Source: Rhyacophila brunnea (Eukaryota; Arthropoda; Insecta; Trichoptera; Rhyacophilidae). From it: a stretch of 64,000 bases of DNA. The stretch is from contig JAGYXB010000135.1 in assembly GCA_022495005.1 (NCBI GenBank), forward strand, positions 2,852,001 through 2,916,000. The letters are read 5' to 3'. Positions 45,446 through 57,549 of the stretch are shown piece by piece; the stretch's first letter is position 1, and the number at the start of each line of letters is the position of its first letter. The translations under genes were made by a program, and so were the position numbers. The notes under the pieces were generated by a model, which worked only from the letters and a program-made list of their open reading frames with translations, ran no database searches and was not told the origin of the DNA.

Positions 45446-46971
45446 AAAGTCTATGAATGCCAAGAATATCTGGGCATGCAATATGAATGGAGGTTTTTCG
45501 CACGGAATAGTTAGTTATTTTTCGACTTCAGTGGCTTGTCGCATGCGTTCGACGTATGCTACGCAGCGTGTGGTTACGACCACTCGTAGTCATAAGTAGT
45601 GTGTGAAGGGGCCAAAGTTGACGCCACAAGCCTGGTACGATTTTTACAAGCTAGTAAATGCTAGATCTGGCAAGAAAAATGCTGTGACAAGGTTGAACTG
45701 AATGAACGTTTATGGGGCGGTTCAGTTCCATAATATGTTTTTATTGAGACCCAACACTCGTGTATATTACAAAACCAAAATTAAAATACCCTACCTACCT
45801 ATATAATTGGATTAAAGTCAAATAATGATGGTGACATTTCTAAATCAAAAAATCGATGGTGATAATTATCTGCATCTCAGCAGGAGAGAAAAATTTGGTT
45901 TTTTTCCGTCATATTATATTATATTATACTACGTACATAACTACCCTGACTAACTGTAAACTTGTCGCGGAATAACTTATTGACCGCTGAAGATGACATT
46001 CTAAATAATCGAACTCATTTTCTCCATAGTGTTTCCAACGCCTTTTTTTCTTTTTACAGATAATTTAAAACGTATTATTTAATGGTTATCACTTTTTTCC
46101 CTTTTCTTAGACATGGCCAGTTTTGTTTCTAAAACCCTCACATCGTAAAATAAGTTATGTTATAAAAAGTTATAAATATAGGTATAATTTGAAGTGTGAG
46201 TAACCATGTTTTGTAACATTATCTCGTATGATAATGATTGAGATGTAACAAAACACCGAATGACAAATGAAGGTTTTTCTCGCCTTTTAAAATGGCTCCA
46301 AGACATGGTCATAAATCAAGTGTCAAATAAAATAATATATTTTGAAATTCATATCTTTTCCGATTTCTATGCCCTTTAACTTAACCGGTCAAGCAATACA
46401 TATTTGGAAGGTAGTAATGTAGTAAGTACTTTCTTTTTTACCGGTTCGCGCGATTGGGTTGTTGATTTTTTATATCCAGAAACCAGTTTTTAGCATTAAA
46501 ATAGTCAGCTGTTGTCATTATACTACATAATATTATGTATATATTTTAATTTAAACGGATACGTGAACCGCTGTCCGCTAGTACTTCCTGGTAAAGATCG
46601 TTGAGTTTGTCCATATCTTTATTTATTAATGTCCTATGCGAACCGGTTCTTACAAGATTTTAATATTTATTCCAGCACTGTTTTCTACTCCCTATAACTA
46701 ATAACTGATTAGCTGTCTGTGTGGTATTTTGATATACGAGCATTATATTTATGTACCTATTTAGGTAAAAGAGTTTAATTTGCATTTCAAAATATTTTAC
46801 AACATTTATTTTCTTGACATCCGATGCTAGAGGCTTCAAATTAATAAAAAAAAACTCTATATTATTACTTAAATGGTTATTAGTGTGGTAGGTACTTGAT
46901 TATTTTTTTTATATCTGCAAAAAATATTGTAAGACAAAACAATAAAATTGATACTTACCTATCTTCATATT
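45446..46971. other. Gap with one worn repeat end
   Basis: CTAGATCTGGCAAGAAAAATGCT at 45661-45683 matches the inner right end of the element at 46972-47552. Nothing else recognised. Confidence 0.4.
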
Positions 46972-47552
46972 CAGTATTGCCAACTGTACGAACATAATGT
47001 CAGATGAGAAAATAACCTATCTAGTTACCAGAAAAAATGCTAGATTTTACCAAAAGCTTCCATTTTTTTTAAAATATGTCATAATTATTATGAACATTGT
47101 TTTGACGAGAACAAAATATTAATGTAGGTATGTATTTTTTTTTTTTTTTGAAACTAATAAAAGGCATAGGACAAAACATATTGTATGTTATGTTTATTTT
47201 ATTATTACTTAGGTATTACATTAAGTTCAAAAGGCCAACACATCAATTTTCAAGGAAATGTGTGTAATATTCTACCCTTATTATAAGAAATTGTAAGCTA
47301 TTTGTGGAGTCTAATGCCGGGTCCACACTGGCAACATGTCGCCGTCAACTTCGTTAAATTTTACGTTAATTATCATAATTGCTTAAGAAATTTTACGATA
47401 ATTATCATACTTATCGAAAAATTTAACGAGGTTGCCGGCGACATGTTGCCAGTGTGGACCCGGCATAACATCACATTTAACGCAATTTGCCAGATGTCTA
47501 CATATTAAAAAATGTTAGATCTGGTAATAAAAATGCTAAATTGGCAACGTTG
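46972..47552. mobile_element. TTGCCAACT-family element, nested MITE inside
   Basis: Left CAGTATTGCCAACTG, right AATTGGCAACGTTG. Next inside are CCAGAAAAAATGCTAGATTTTACC and the inverse-like GTTAGATCTGGTAATAAAAATGC. Flanks TTCATATT and TTCCTATC agree at 6 of 8 bases. hAT-like, non-coding. Contains the 151-bp element at 47315. Confidence 0.6.
47315..47465. mobile_element. 151-bp fold-back MITE with TAA duplication
   Basis: TGCCGGGTCCACACTGGCAA at the left and its inverse at the right; the arms continue as CATGTCGCCG..., about 45 bp each and nearly identical. TAA at 47312-47314 and 47466-47468. The 3-bp TAA target suggests PIF/Harbinger type. The near-perfect arms suggest a recent insertion. 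Confidence 0.85.
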
Positions 47553-47930
47553 TTCCTATCACAATGAGCTAAGATTTTTCCAGCTTTCAAGTCTTCTGAA
47601 ATAAGAGTTTCCTTATAATATACTTGTCTTAAATTATCTGTAACGCATGAGAGAAAACATTTGAAAATGTGTAAGGAAGAGGGAGGCAGACAGGAAAACG
47701 CAAGATATACTTTAATTTTAATACAAATTCTAAATTTAAAAAAATATAGGAATTGAGGAATCGTTTATTTTAATCGGGTCGTGAATCAAAAATGACTGTT
47801 TACGAACACTTGTATAAGAATATTTAAAATGTCGACATAAATATTATCCATGTTTCGTGGTGTAGGTATTCATATTATATAAATTATAATTTTTAACACC
47901 ACAACAGGCCATGAATCCCAACGACGGTAG
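47553..47930. other. Gap, AT-rich
   Basis: Nothing recognised. Confidence 0.4.
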
Positions 47931-47939
47931 TGTAGTGGT

Positions 47940-48072
47940 GTAATTAATTAGTAATAGACGTGAAACAATCACAAGCACCCAGGCTTTGAGAAAATCACAT
48001 AAATGTGTAGTGACCCCACCGGATCGAGCCCGGAACCCCCGGATGAAAGGCCAGCGTCGCGCACTGGTTTGG
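47940..48072 (-). mobile_element. SINE family S2, copy 2, worn
   Basis: On the minus strand: GACGCTGGCCTTTCATCC, GGGCTCGATCC (B box), then AAAGCCTGGGTGCTTGTGATT, in the same order as 34794-34981. The head is disturbed and no target duplication is recognised. Confidence 0.75.
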
Positions 48073-48942
48073 TGATTTTTTTACTGTTTCATCCGAAGTA
48101 GCAATGTGTGGTTGTGTGGAATGTTGTTTTGATTAAAACGCATACATTTGTACGATTTTGGCTGTCCATACTACATTTAATTTGACAGCAATGTTTGGGG
48201 ATGTGGATGTATGTTGAGTTTCAAAACATTCGGACGTACACGTACAATTTACTACTTTATTTTTTTGTATACAATTAGTCATATCTGTTTGGGTGGTTAT
48301 GTTATAGACACCCCCTTTGATGGTATTATTTTATATGTACATAGTCAATTTATGAGAAATGCGCACTTTTGTATAATTAATTGTATGACTGATTTGAGCT
48401 GTTTTGAGGCCCCTTTTTAAATCTTCTGACGAATCGATTTCGTCATCTGCGTCAAAGAAACTGCGCTGTTGTTGAAACCTGTTTACATTTTTATATCAGC
48501 CATTGGCAACCTTTGTTGTACAGGTACAGTAATACACAATAGAAGTAGGCCGGAAGTAAGTGTAATAAAAATGTCACCACATCAAAATTATGTGCCTTGT
48601 TTCGTCCATCACATACGTGTCCTTTACGTGTCCATTTTATCAGCACTTTTGCCTTCGGGCTGTTGTCAAGTTACAATGTTTTGTTTTTCTCACACTAATA
48701 TAAATAATGTCGTTTCTATGTCGTGGTTGCACATTTGCTACATAAATTACCTGACGTAGTTCTTTAATTATGTACATTTGCTTGAATCACACGTGTGTTA
48801 TTTTTGATAAACGAAACATTTTACGAACTTGTTAACTCAGGTGCTATGACAGTATCTGGTGTCCAATTACAGAGTATGTCTATTGATTAAATTTCACAAA
48901 GTGAGCAACACCCACTACTTAACGGAACTGTACATTGTAAGT
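48073..48942. other. Gap, no gene recognised
   Basis: Two overlapping plus-strand open stretches (48211-48420, 48469-48759) have no recognisable motifs; they are probably chance frames. Confidence 0.4.
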
Positions 48943-49501
48943 CAGCGGCGAGGGGTGGAGGTAGGCTGTTAGGATTCGACATAAATAGTGCACACTAAAC
49001 TTTGACAGTCTACTAAGAATACAATTTGCAGATGGTACTGGTTAGTTTTAAACATTCAATTAAATCCTGCCCAAACCAAACCATAATAGTTTAGGTATGC
49101 TATGGGCGATCCTACAAAAATAGTGCACACTTTTTCAGTCATATTTATTTGTTTTCGTTGTATTAAAAATATATTTATTACAGATAATGTTGGTTAGTAA
49201 AATTTATTAAGTCCTTCCAAAAAATAATCGATAAAAAATAGTCTTCTATGTATAAAGTATCTAAAGTTACATTTGGTTTAATGACATAATTTTAAATATT
49301 TTATAGATAAACGAATATTTCTTGATTTTTATCTATAACGGCTTGGATTAGGCATGGTTTAATTGTATTTTAAAAACTAACAAACACTATCACTACACAT
49401 TGTAGTTTTAGTTCAATGTAAACAAATACGTTTGACTGACAAATTTTAGTGTGGACTATTTATGTCGAATCTTAACAGCCTACCTCCACCCTTCGCCACT
49501 G
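48943..49501. mobile_element. hAT MITE, family M3 copy 1, perfect TSD
   Basis: Left CAGCGGCGAGGGGTGGAGGT, right inverse of CAGTGGCGAAGGGTGGAGGT; the inverted ends continue past GACATAAATAGTGCACAC, more than 50 bp. Identical TTGTAAGT flanks it (48935-48942, 49502-49509). Internal second-order repeats of AGTGCACAC and TTAGTTTTAAA. Another copy is at 55777-56274 and partial copies at 27475, 53805 and 63915. Confidence 0.9.
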
Positions 49502-49907
49502 TTGTAAGTGCTATACCCATTGGACATCTATCAAGTTTTATGGGTAGTAGAAATAATATAATATTATGTTTTTTTTTTCTATTTTTTACCAAAATAACCT
49601 CTTAATGCCGATTGTTTTTTCACACTTATGCATAGCCTCAGATAGTGCCGAATTACTGGACGTTCCGGACCTCAGAAGTGCAAGATTAGTGACATACTTC
49701 AATGCTTGTAATAATAAAACTAGTATATATATTGCTGGATAACATCCCTATACTTCCACATATGAATTTAGGTAAACATGCATTGGGTCTTGACACACTG
49801 CTTGACTGATCCTCTTGGACAATGAATCTTCCTTTGTTTCTCCGTTTATGTTGTTTCACTTCGAATGTTCGCTATTGGAAAAATCACACTCGATCATAAT
49901 CAAATTA
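49502..49907. other. Gap, nothing recognised
   Basis: AT-rich. Confidence 0.35.
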
Positions 49908-50252
49908 CAGAAGAACCTCGATGTAACGAACTGATACGGGTGAGGGGGTGTCCGTTAAAGCCGAAAGTCCGTTATATAAAAAAACAAATACAATCCTGTA
50001 TATTCGTCTTCGAATATATACCCAGACACACATTGCATTTTTGAAGTCTGCTGTTTTTTATAATCAACTCTCAAAAATTATGAAAATGCATGTAATATAG
50101 TTGAATTTCGTTATCTGACGAAATAATAATGTTATTATTTTATTAGATTATCATACGCAGAGCATTGTTTACAAACGGTGACACTTGGCAGGATGTTTTC
50201 AACAATTTTCACATTTGACCAGATCTTTTGTCAGTTATATCGAGTTCTACTG
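49908..50252. mobile_element. Pogo/Tigger-type MITE
   Basis: CAGAAGAACCTCGATGTAAC at the left and the inverse of CAGTAGAACTCGATATAAC at the right, both next to TA. CAGTAGAACCTCGATATAAC-type ends with a TA target are characteristic of pogo/Tigger elements. 345 bp, non-coding. Confidence 0.75.
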
Positions 50253-51035
50253 TATTATTAAATTTACAAAGCAAAATTGAATGACTTTTCTTATGCTCTC
50301 GGATTCATTATTAATATTATGTAGTTACTTTTATTAAAATAATATAAAAAACATATTTTAAAATCTGTACTAATAAAGATAGATTTTCCTTATATGCAGA
50401 ACCTCAATTACCTATATATAGTTAATTTAAAATAGCTCATCTTTCATTACATATCATTCATAGGTGCTAAGGATGTTACAATATAAAACTGGTATACCTA
50501 GTTTCCCGTAGATTGTTTCATTCTTCACATGTTTAAAATAAAACAAATAAATTATCAAATCCCATAAACAAGCGACATAATAAAGGTCTATTAACATATT
50601 ACAACAGTTTATTTAGGTCTAGGTTACGGCAGTGGTCCTAATCAGACACGAATTGAGCATTTAGGGGCCACGAATAATTTAATGCTATGTGATATCACAA
50701 AACGCATTGTGTTTTCTATAAGTTAAGTGTATATATATTTATTATAATGCTGTGTTATACTTACATATTTTTCATTACATAAAAGGTTTATTTTTTGACA
50801 TTTATTAATCATTTTGAATAATTTCACATAACGATTTAACTAGCATATATTCAATATGTTGCGTCAGATATGTATTTTGAATTCACATCAAAATATTCTA
50901 AAAATAACGATATTGATTAAAACCTATTTTTATAACTGGTTTATAAAAGTAGAAAGAAGTAACATAATTAATTTGCCTTAATACAGCAGTGAATTTAACC
51001 CAGCTATTGATAAAGTAATCATTGTAATTTGTAAT
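50253..51035. other. Gap with a possible hAT end
   Basis: CAGTGGTCCTAATCAGACACG at about 50631 is hAT-end-like, with no partner. Remainder AT-rich. Confidence 0.35.
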
Positions 51036-51809
51036 CATGGCCCCCACACTCTGAAGCGGGACCCAGGCCAGGATATTTGGTAGGCCCCCCTACCTATCAC
51101 TAAGATACTAAGATTAAAGGCAGTACGGCGCTCTACAGTAACGTGCTACAATAAATGGTGTTTGAGGTCAAATTAAGGTGACGCATCAGTGAAACGCCAA
51201 ATAATTTCCAACTGTAGGCGCGACGAAATTTTGGACTCGCTGCCATTCACTGAGAGAATCTCGAGCCAGAAGCACGTCACTTTGCTGCGTGATGGCGACG
51301 GGTCAATTAATTCTAAAATCGCGTAAAGATGACTAAAAACGTTACCCATTTACTTTAAAAAGAAAACATGTCAATGAATATATTATTATTGTTACTAATA
51401 GAACAATAAATAGAACATAAAATGAACGTATGTTGGATTTATATGAAAAATAATATTTCGTTTGACAGGTGTCATTTGCACCCGCGACCCGCAGTCCGCG
51501 CATCGCCTAGCAACGATCTTTTTAGACCGTGCCTCAACTAATGCATGGCCTTAAGAGTATTTAGTATATTTTTTAGCTATTTTAAAAAAAAAATTTAATA
51601 CATCGCCTGAATTATTGAATTTTCGAGCATCGACACACATGAAAAATTGCATCGCATGACTACACGTTTTAAAACCATAATCAGCATTAACATCTGAAGT
51701 ACTATTAGGGACAATTTGTGAAGTGTGTTTATCTCACTTATCTGTTTGACCCACCACGCCGGGTTACTCCTGAGCCCGGGCCCCCAGGCCCCCTTTGTAG
51801 GGGGCCATA
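51036..51809 (+). mobile_element. CATGG-type hAT MITE, family M2 copy 3, interrupted by R1
   Basis: Begins CATGGCCCCCACACTCTGAAG and ends TAGGGGGCCATA. Flanks TTTGTAAT and ATTTTAAT agree at 6 of 8 positions. The shared blocks GGATATTTGG, CTATCACTAAG, TATCTCACTTATCTG and GAGCCCGGGCCCCCAGG are split by repeat R1 (51185-51541). Confidence 0.75.
51185..51541. mobile_element. Interspersed repeat R1, copy 2 (nested)
   Basis: Matches 9484-9826 from CAGTGAAACG to GCCTCAACT. TGACGCAT on the left and TAATGCAT on the right agree at 6 of 8 bases, which would fit an 8-bp hAT duplication. Inserted into the CATGG-type element. Confidence 0.65.
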
Positions 51810-53804
51810 ATTTTAATACCTATATTGTGATACATTGTATTATATTGTTGTCTTTTTCATTCCCATATTGATTGTTACTAATAAACAGGATGTATTACAA
51901 TCCGGTTACATATAATAAAAATCAGCGAATTCGGAGAATATCGGAAATAAAAACATTTCGTTATTATTCTAACGAACAGTAAGACAGGTAAGTATTCATA
52001 TAGAAATGAATGATTGCATCAAACTGTCAAAAATAAGTAGATAGGTAGTATTCGTGTCAACGTGACGTGAACGGATTGTTTCTTAGCTCTACTGATGTAC
52101 CTACTTACTATTATTCATTTGTTTATGGGCATCACTTTCAATGTACATACTCTAATTTATTTCATATTATTTCATTTAATGGGTTAAAACCCATTCGCTG
52201 CGGACCTTTCAATTATTATTTAATTACCACATTTAAATAGCATGCCAATTATATATAATGGCCACCTGATGGTCAACGCACCAATTGCGTTGGATGCAGT
52301 TAATATTCATTCTGACTAAATCAAATAATCAGAATAACGATTTAATAAAATGTAATATTTAAAATAAAATAATGTATTACCGAAATAACACTCATAATAA
52401 CCTTTTTTGAGACAATCTATATTATTATGTGGCACTTTAATATCATCGATACGGACCTGCTTATTGTAGTGGGCATAATGACGCAACTGGTGTTATTGAG
52501 GTAGGGCTTATACAACTTGATTGTTTACCTGGCAATAAATTTTATTATTGTATCAAAAGACAGTGCTATTATATAATTTATGCAAAACCGTCTACTGTAT
52601 AAGATTAGTGAGAATTGGTATGGAGCTTATTAGTCATATTTTCGTGTTGATGATGTTACCTTTATCATAAATTATTGTAATTTATGCATTGGACTTGGCC
52701 GTTAATGAATATCTGGTGCCAGAGGCAGAGATCATTGAGATGCAAGGTTGAATGTGCGATATGGTTTCCAAAATGATACCATCTAGAATTGTTATGTATT
52801 TTTTAATTAAACTAGACGTGAATATGATATGATACATAGCATTTTTGTTATTGTTATTAAACATATATAATTTGGAACACCTGAAAAACATACGTCTTAT
52901 AAAAATAAAATAAATGGAAGATAACGCCTCGGCGCGATTAGGTATGGTAAAGGTGCTTAATTGGCAAAGCATATAGGTTGGAATCCTATGGACGCAAGTT
53001 CCTTTCCCGGTCGGTTACCGTTCCCCCCTCCCTAATACTAGGTGTGTTTCTTAGGAATTCAAAATTTAATGTAGGTATTATGTCGTATTTATTTTAAATA
53101 TAATGTTATAAGTAATTTATGCCGAAGGCGAAGGCTCCATAGTAGGCGATTATTTAAAGCCTACCTTCTATCGTCAGAATTTATAAGTTTTTTTTATTTT
53201 AACTAATGCCGTCTGGATTCAACTATATTATGAATTAATTCGATCCCCTTTCCAGATCTGTTTTGTATGACTTCAGTCTCGTGGCGCCGATCACTGTCTG
53301 GCTTTTTATTCCGAAATCATAGGTTGTTTAGTTAGCGCTTACATCCGCTAGAGCACATTTATTCAAAATAATTAATAATAAGAAGATAATTTAAAATATA
53401 ATTTCTATGGGATTCAATCACATATAAATATTGATTGTTGTTAAAAATATAAAGTAATTTATCTCGCGATTTTTATTTATCAGTTATTTATATCCACCTA
53501 AGTCTGTGTTTTAAACAGAAGTATTTAAAAATGTGTAGTTTTACGGGTTAAATTATAAATTGTTATGGAACATATTATTATACACAATAACGGATATTTT
53601 CAAAGATGATAGGTAATATATTTTGAGCGTATGTTACGTTTATAAATGTGTAAGTTTAGGAAAATACATAATTCAAACTTATTGCTTATTTATAAACTAA
53701 CTGAGCTTTTGAAATGTCATCGATTTAGTGAACCTATTCATTAGTAGTAATATTGGGTTATCTTCTTATTTCCCGTAAATATATCTGACAAGCGAGGTTA
53801 CTCC
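51810..53804. other. Gap, no gene recognised
   Basis: AT-rich. A weak tRNA-like patch at about 52945-53000 (GTGCTTAATTGGC, GGTTGGAATCC) does not fold convincingly. Confidence 0.4.
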
Positions 53805-53842
53805 ACAGCCTACCTCTTTCCAAAAGTTACCCTTCGCCACTG
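53805..53842 (-). repeat. Solo right end of hAT MITE M3
   Basis: ACAGCCTACCTCTTTCC...TTACCCTTCGCCACTG is the inverse of the CAGTGGCGAAGGG-AGGTAGGCT end of 48943-49501. Confidence 0.55.
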
Positions 53843-54280
53843 ATATTTATATACGGTGAAAACTAACAATTTCACGTCCACGAAATCTATTATAAAATTT
53901 GTAGATATATAATTTTCTTCTGTCTTAACTTCTTATCTTTTAGCACCGTATGATCTGCCTATTCTCACGGGAAATAACTGACTTTAAAGTTGAATGATAG
54001 TTAAGCGTTTGTTGTGTGAAATCTAAATTTATATTATTTAAAAAAAAAAATATCGATTTGTGAAAAATACGCATTTTTTAGGTAAGTATAGATGTTATAT
54101 TTTCACATTTTTTAGTTAAGTATAACTAGTTTTAACTGCTCGGAGGAGGTCTTCTTCTAAATTTTCTGACGAATTCGTTACTCAAGTTAAAGGACATAGT
54201 CGTTCATTGATGTAACAAAAACATAATGAAAATGTATCTAGTAATAAATTGTCAAGATGTCACGGGTACTCTGTTATAAG

Positions 54281-54877
54281 CAGGGTTGCCAGACGTCCCT
54301 ATTTGAGCGGGATTGTCCCGAGTTCAACAGACATATCCCGAGTCCCGCATTGCCTCTGAAAATCCCAACTTTGTTAAAAAGTTGTAATTATTAAAGAGGT
54401 TCGCATAATTTTTTTGACATCCTGGCTTACCATCTTTTGTGAATAAAATTTGAAATTGTCAGCGAGATTACAATACTGTAATAACTAAACTAAATTTTTA
54501 TCGAGAAAATATGGCGAACATACTTTGAAATAAGCTAAACGCTCGGAAAAATACTTTTATAAAACTGTTATGATTGTATAAATTTTTACACTTAAATCAA
54601 AATGTTAATTCCTGTACATAATAATTGTAATTAATCGTTAATCAATATATTTTAATAACTGTGACTCCTGCGTCTTATTATGTGACTATTTTTTTTATAT
54701 GTTCTCTTTCGTATACCTACATAATGTAATTATTTACATATATTATAATTTAATTAAAACTATGTGTTTTTACTTAATTTCTTGCTTAATTATTTCAATT
54801 CTAATTTTTTTTTTGATCGTTTGAAATAATGAATGTCCCGAATCCCGATCTGTGATTTTGGAAATCTGGCAACCCTG
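54281..54877. mobile_element. hAT MITE, CAGGGTTGCCAGA ends, perfect TSD
   Basis: CAGGGTTGCCAGACGTCCC at the left and the inverse of CAGGGTTGCCAGATTTCC at the right, flanked by identical GTTATAAG (54273-54280, 54878-54885). Repeated TCCCGA words sit inside both ends. No coding region. A matching end occurs at 16999. Confidence 0.9.
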
Positions 54878-55776
54878 GTTATAAGGGATGAAACAATGTG
54901 TATTAATAATTACTAATTAGTAATTACTTTACGCACGGAGTTTACGTCTACTTGGCTAAAAGGTGACGTATCTCGGTTTACGACGCGCCTAGGCGACGAA
55001 TCGGGGGTTAACTATTTTTTGATACTTGGTAAAGATTTCACATTCAAAAATGATGATTTGACAATAATAATAATTATTTTTTAATCATTAAAGACTGTTA
55101 TGGATAAAATATTTACTGTAATATATATATGAAACATAATAACATTCAAGTGAATTAGAATATTTTTTCTCAACAGGAAGAAAACCTCCCTTGACCCACT
55201 AGATTTAGAAGTGTAACCCAAGACAGTGGTTGAATTCCCTATTCTAATATCAATGTACATTTTTACTTTGACGACTATTTTTTCACGTTTTATTTTTAGG
55301 TTAGATTAAGTTTAGGTTATGTTAGATTTACGAAATATGAAATTATAAAATGAATATTTTTTCAAAAATATGTAAGTAAGTTACTTAATACTTATTTATA
55401 TTTTGGATAAAAATAGAACTTGTATTAAATCGGTCAATTATACAAAACGTTACGAGGTTAATAGGCATGACCTTTTGAAAATTCAATAATGATCTTCTTT
55501 AAACATAACTATATAATAAACAGTCTATGAAATGATTTCCATGCAAATCATACAGATAATTAGGTTTACATATTTATTGATGTAAAATTATAAGCGTTTA
55601 TTTCTTCGCGGAAACAGAATATTTTTATTATTTTATTATTAGGTATATATGTTCGATCAGAAGTAATTTTCATGCAAATATACACATAGTTAGGTTTACA
55701 TATTATTTATTAATATAGTGTTATAATCGCTTATATTATTATCTTTGCGGGAACGAATATTTTTATATTATTATAG
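54878..55776. other. Gap; one possible terminal exon
   Basis: AT-rich. At 55177 a strong acceptor (TTTTTTCTCAACAG) is followed by a short open frame KKTSLDPLDLEV ending at TAA 55214. Too short to judge. The pair 55540-55740 contains two diverged copies of a CATGCAAAT, TAGGTTTACATATT, TATAAGCG, GCGGRAACR block, about 125 bp apart. Confidence 0.35.
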
Positions 55777-56274
55777 CAGTGGCGAAGAGTGGAGGTAGGC
55801 TATGGAGATCCAACATAAATAGTGCACACGAAACTCTGTCAGACATACTTATTTGTTTTCATTGAATTAAGAAAACAAATTGCAGATGGTGTTGGTTAGT
55901 TTTAAAATTCACCCTGCCTAAAACAAAATAGATAATATTATATAATATGTACAAGATAATAAATATTCTTCTATTGTGGCTTGGATTGGGCAAGGTAATT
56001 GAATTTTATAAACTAACCAACCAGTATGCTATTTATATTCTTCAATGAAAATAAATAAAAATGACTGAAAAAGTTTGCACTATTTTTGATGAAATTCTAC
56101 AGCTTATAATATCCACTATTATTGTTTAGCTTAGGCATGGTTTAATTAAATTTTCAAAACTAACAAACACTATCTGCAAATTTTATTCTTAGTTCAATGA
56201 ACACAAATAAATCTGGAAGAGTTTAGTATGCACTATGTATGGTGGATTTCCATAGCCTACCTCCTTCGGCATTG
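55777..56274. mobile_element. hAT MITE, family M3 copy 2
   Basis: Begins CAGTGGCGAAGAGTGGAGGT and ends GCCTACCTCCTTCGGCATTG. Contains the same AACATAAATAGTGCACAC, GCAGATGGTGTTGGTTAGTTTT and ATACTTATTTGTTTTCATTG blocks as 48943-49501. Flanks do not match, so it is older or rearranged. Confidence 0.8.
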
Positions 56275-56388
56275 TTACATACTTTTTGATAGACCTGAAA
56301 TAAAAATGGAATGTTGGAAAAATACTTCGCTCGGAAATATTTGTATAGTGTTTCGCATGACAACAATACATTAATATAAGCTCTATAG

Positions 56389-57243
56389 CAGGGTTTCCCA
56401 AACTATGTTCCGCGGAACACCAGTGTTCCGCCGAACCTGAATAGGTGTTCCGCGACCATTTGGAAAGGTTTTATACACTGCAACACATTTAATGATCTTC
56501 TACTAAGTATAAGTAAAACTAAAATAATTAAGGAATCTTCTTCATATTGAGAAAGGCGAGTGATGATCAATCTCCATTGATGTTTATGACCTCAAGTATC
56601 TAGGTCATGGCTCCCACAAGGGGGTGGGGGCTGACAGGCCTCTAGCCTGGGGACCTGGCCTTACGAGGGGTCCGGCGTGAGAGATCAACCAGCCAAGTGA
56701 GATAAACACACATCACAAACATACACTGATAGTAAAAAATGTCGCCTGTGGCGCTGTTTCACTTCAAGCTTGCTAGCATTTAAAAATATGTGATTTTGCC
56801 ATATAATTTTTAATTATTGTCGATATTTGACATGTCCATAATTGTGCATATCAACATAAAAGTGGGTGTATTAAAAATACAAAAAATCGCTAAAAATGCC
56901 CTTAATTTTACGTCGAACACCATTTGGAATATGCAACTATAGATCGTCACATTGCCTTTAACCTGAGCGATAAGTAGGGGGCCAGCCAAAGATCCTAGCG
57001 TGGGGCCCGCTTCGGGATGTGGAGACCATGATCTAGGTACTGGTTCTCACACTGTGCGCATGAAAAAGATGGGGTATATTGTTTTTACCTGACCGGCTGA
57101 CAAGTCTTGTCAGTTTAACGACAGTTGCTGAAATTGACAGAAAGGTTAGCCGCGCTAATAAGTAACCTAAAAAAACTAAGTGTTCCGTTAAAATTTCCGG
57201 GTTTGCGAAGTATTCCATTGCAGAAAAAGTTTGGGAAACCCTG
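56389..57243. mobile_element. hAT element, perfect TSD, carrying family M2
   Basis: CAGGGTTTCCCAAACT and AGTTTGGGAAACCCTG, identical CTCTATAG on both sides (56381-56388, 57244-57251). Inside the left end several GTTCCGCG words repeat, and the right end has AGTGTTCCG. Without the nested element it is about 420 bp and non-coding. Confidence 0.95.
56606..57030 (-). mobile_element. CATGG-type hAT MITE, family M2 copy 4, nested, perfect TSD
   Basis: CATGGCTCCCACAAGGGGG at the left and GATGTGGAGACCATG at the right, with identical ATCTAGGT on both sides (56598-56605, 57031-57038). This copy proves that the family makes 8-bp duplications, i.e. is hAT-mobilised. Orientation is opposite to the other three copies. 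Contains AAGTGAGATAAACAC (inverse of TTTATCTCACTT). Confidence 0.95.
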
Positions 57244-57549
57244 CTCTATAGTATAATCTATATTGTTATTATCATTATGAATCATCCACACATAATATCA
57301 AGTTACTGATCATATACTCATATATTACATTATAAATTCAAGTACAAATTGATAATTGCACCGTGACACACTGATGCGAAAGCCCTGATAGGTCACCGTG
57401 CTAAGTACAGGGTAAGTGTAAGAGATTCTATGCACAGCGTTAGCTTTATCAGATTAAGCTTCACGAATGAACGTTAAAGAGTGTTAGGAAGTAGTCGGGA
57501 AGAATGCCACTAAAAACCGTTCGAATTTACCATTCAGAACAAATCAGCT

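Noticed and set aside
48211..48759. Two consecutive plus-strand open frames that could be a small membrane protein
   Set aside because: Hydrophobic text is expected from T-rich DNA. No motif, no splice logic and no conserved start context is visible.
52937..53005. tRNA-like boxes (GTGCTTAATTGGC and GGTTGGAATCC)
   Set aside because: No acceptor stem can be formed, the B box is off-consensus and no SINE body follows.
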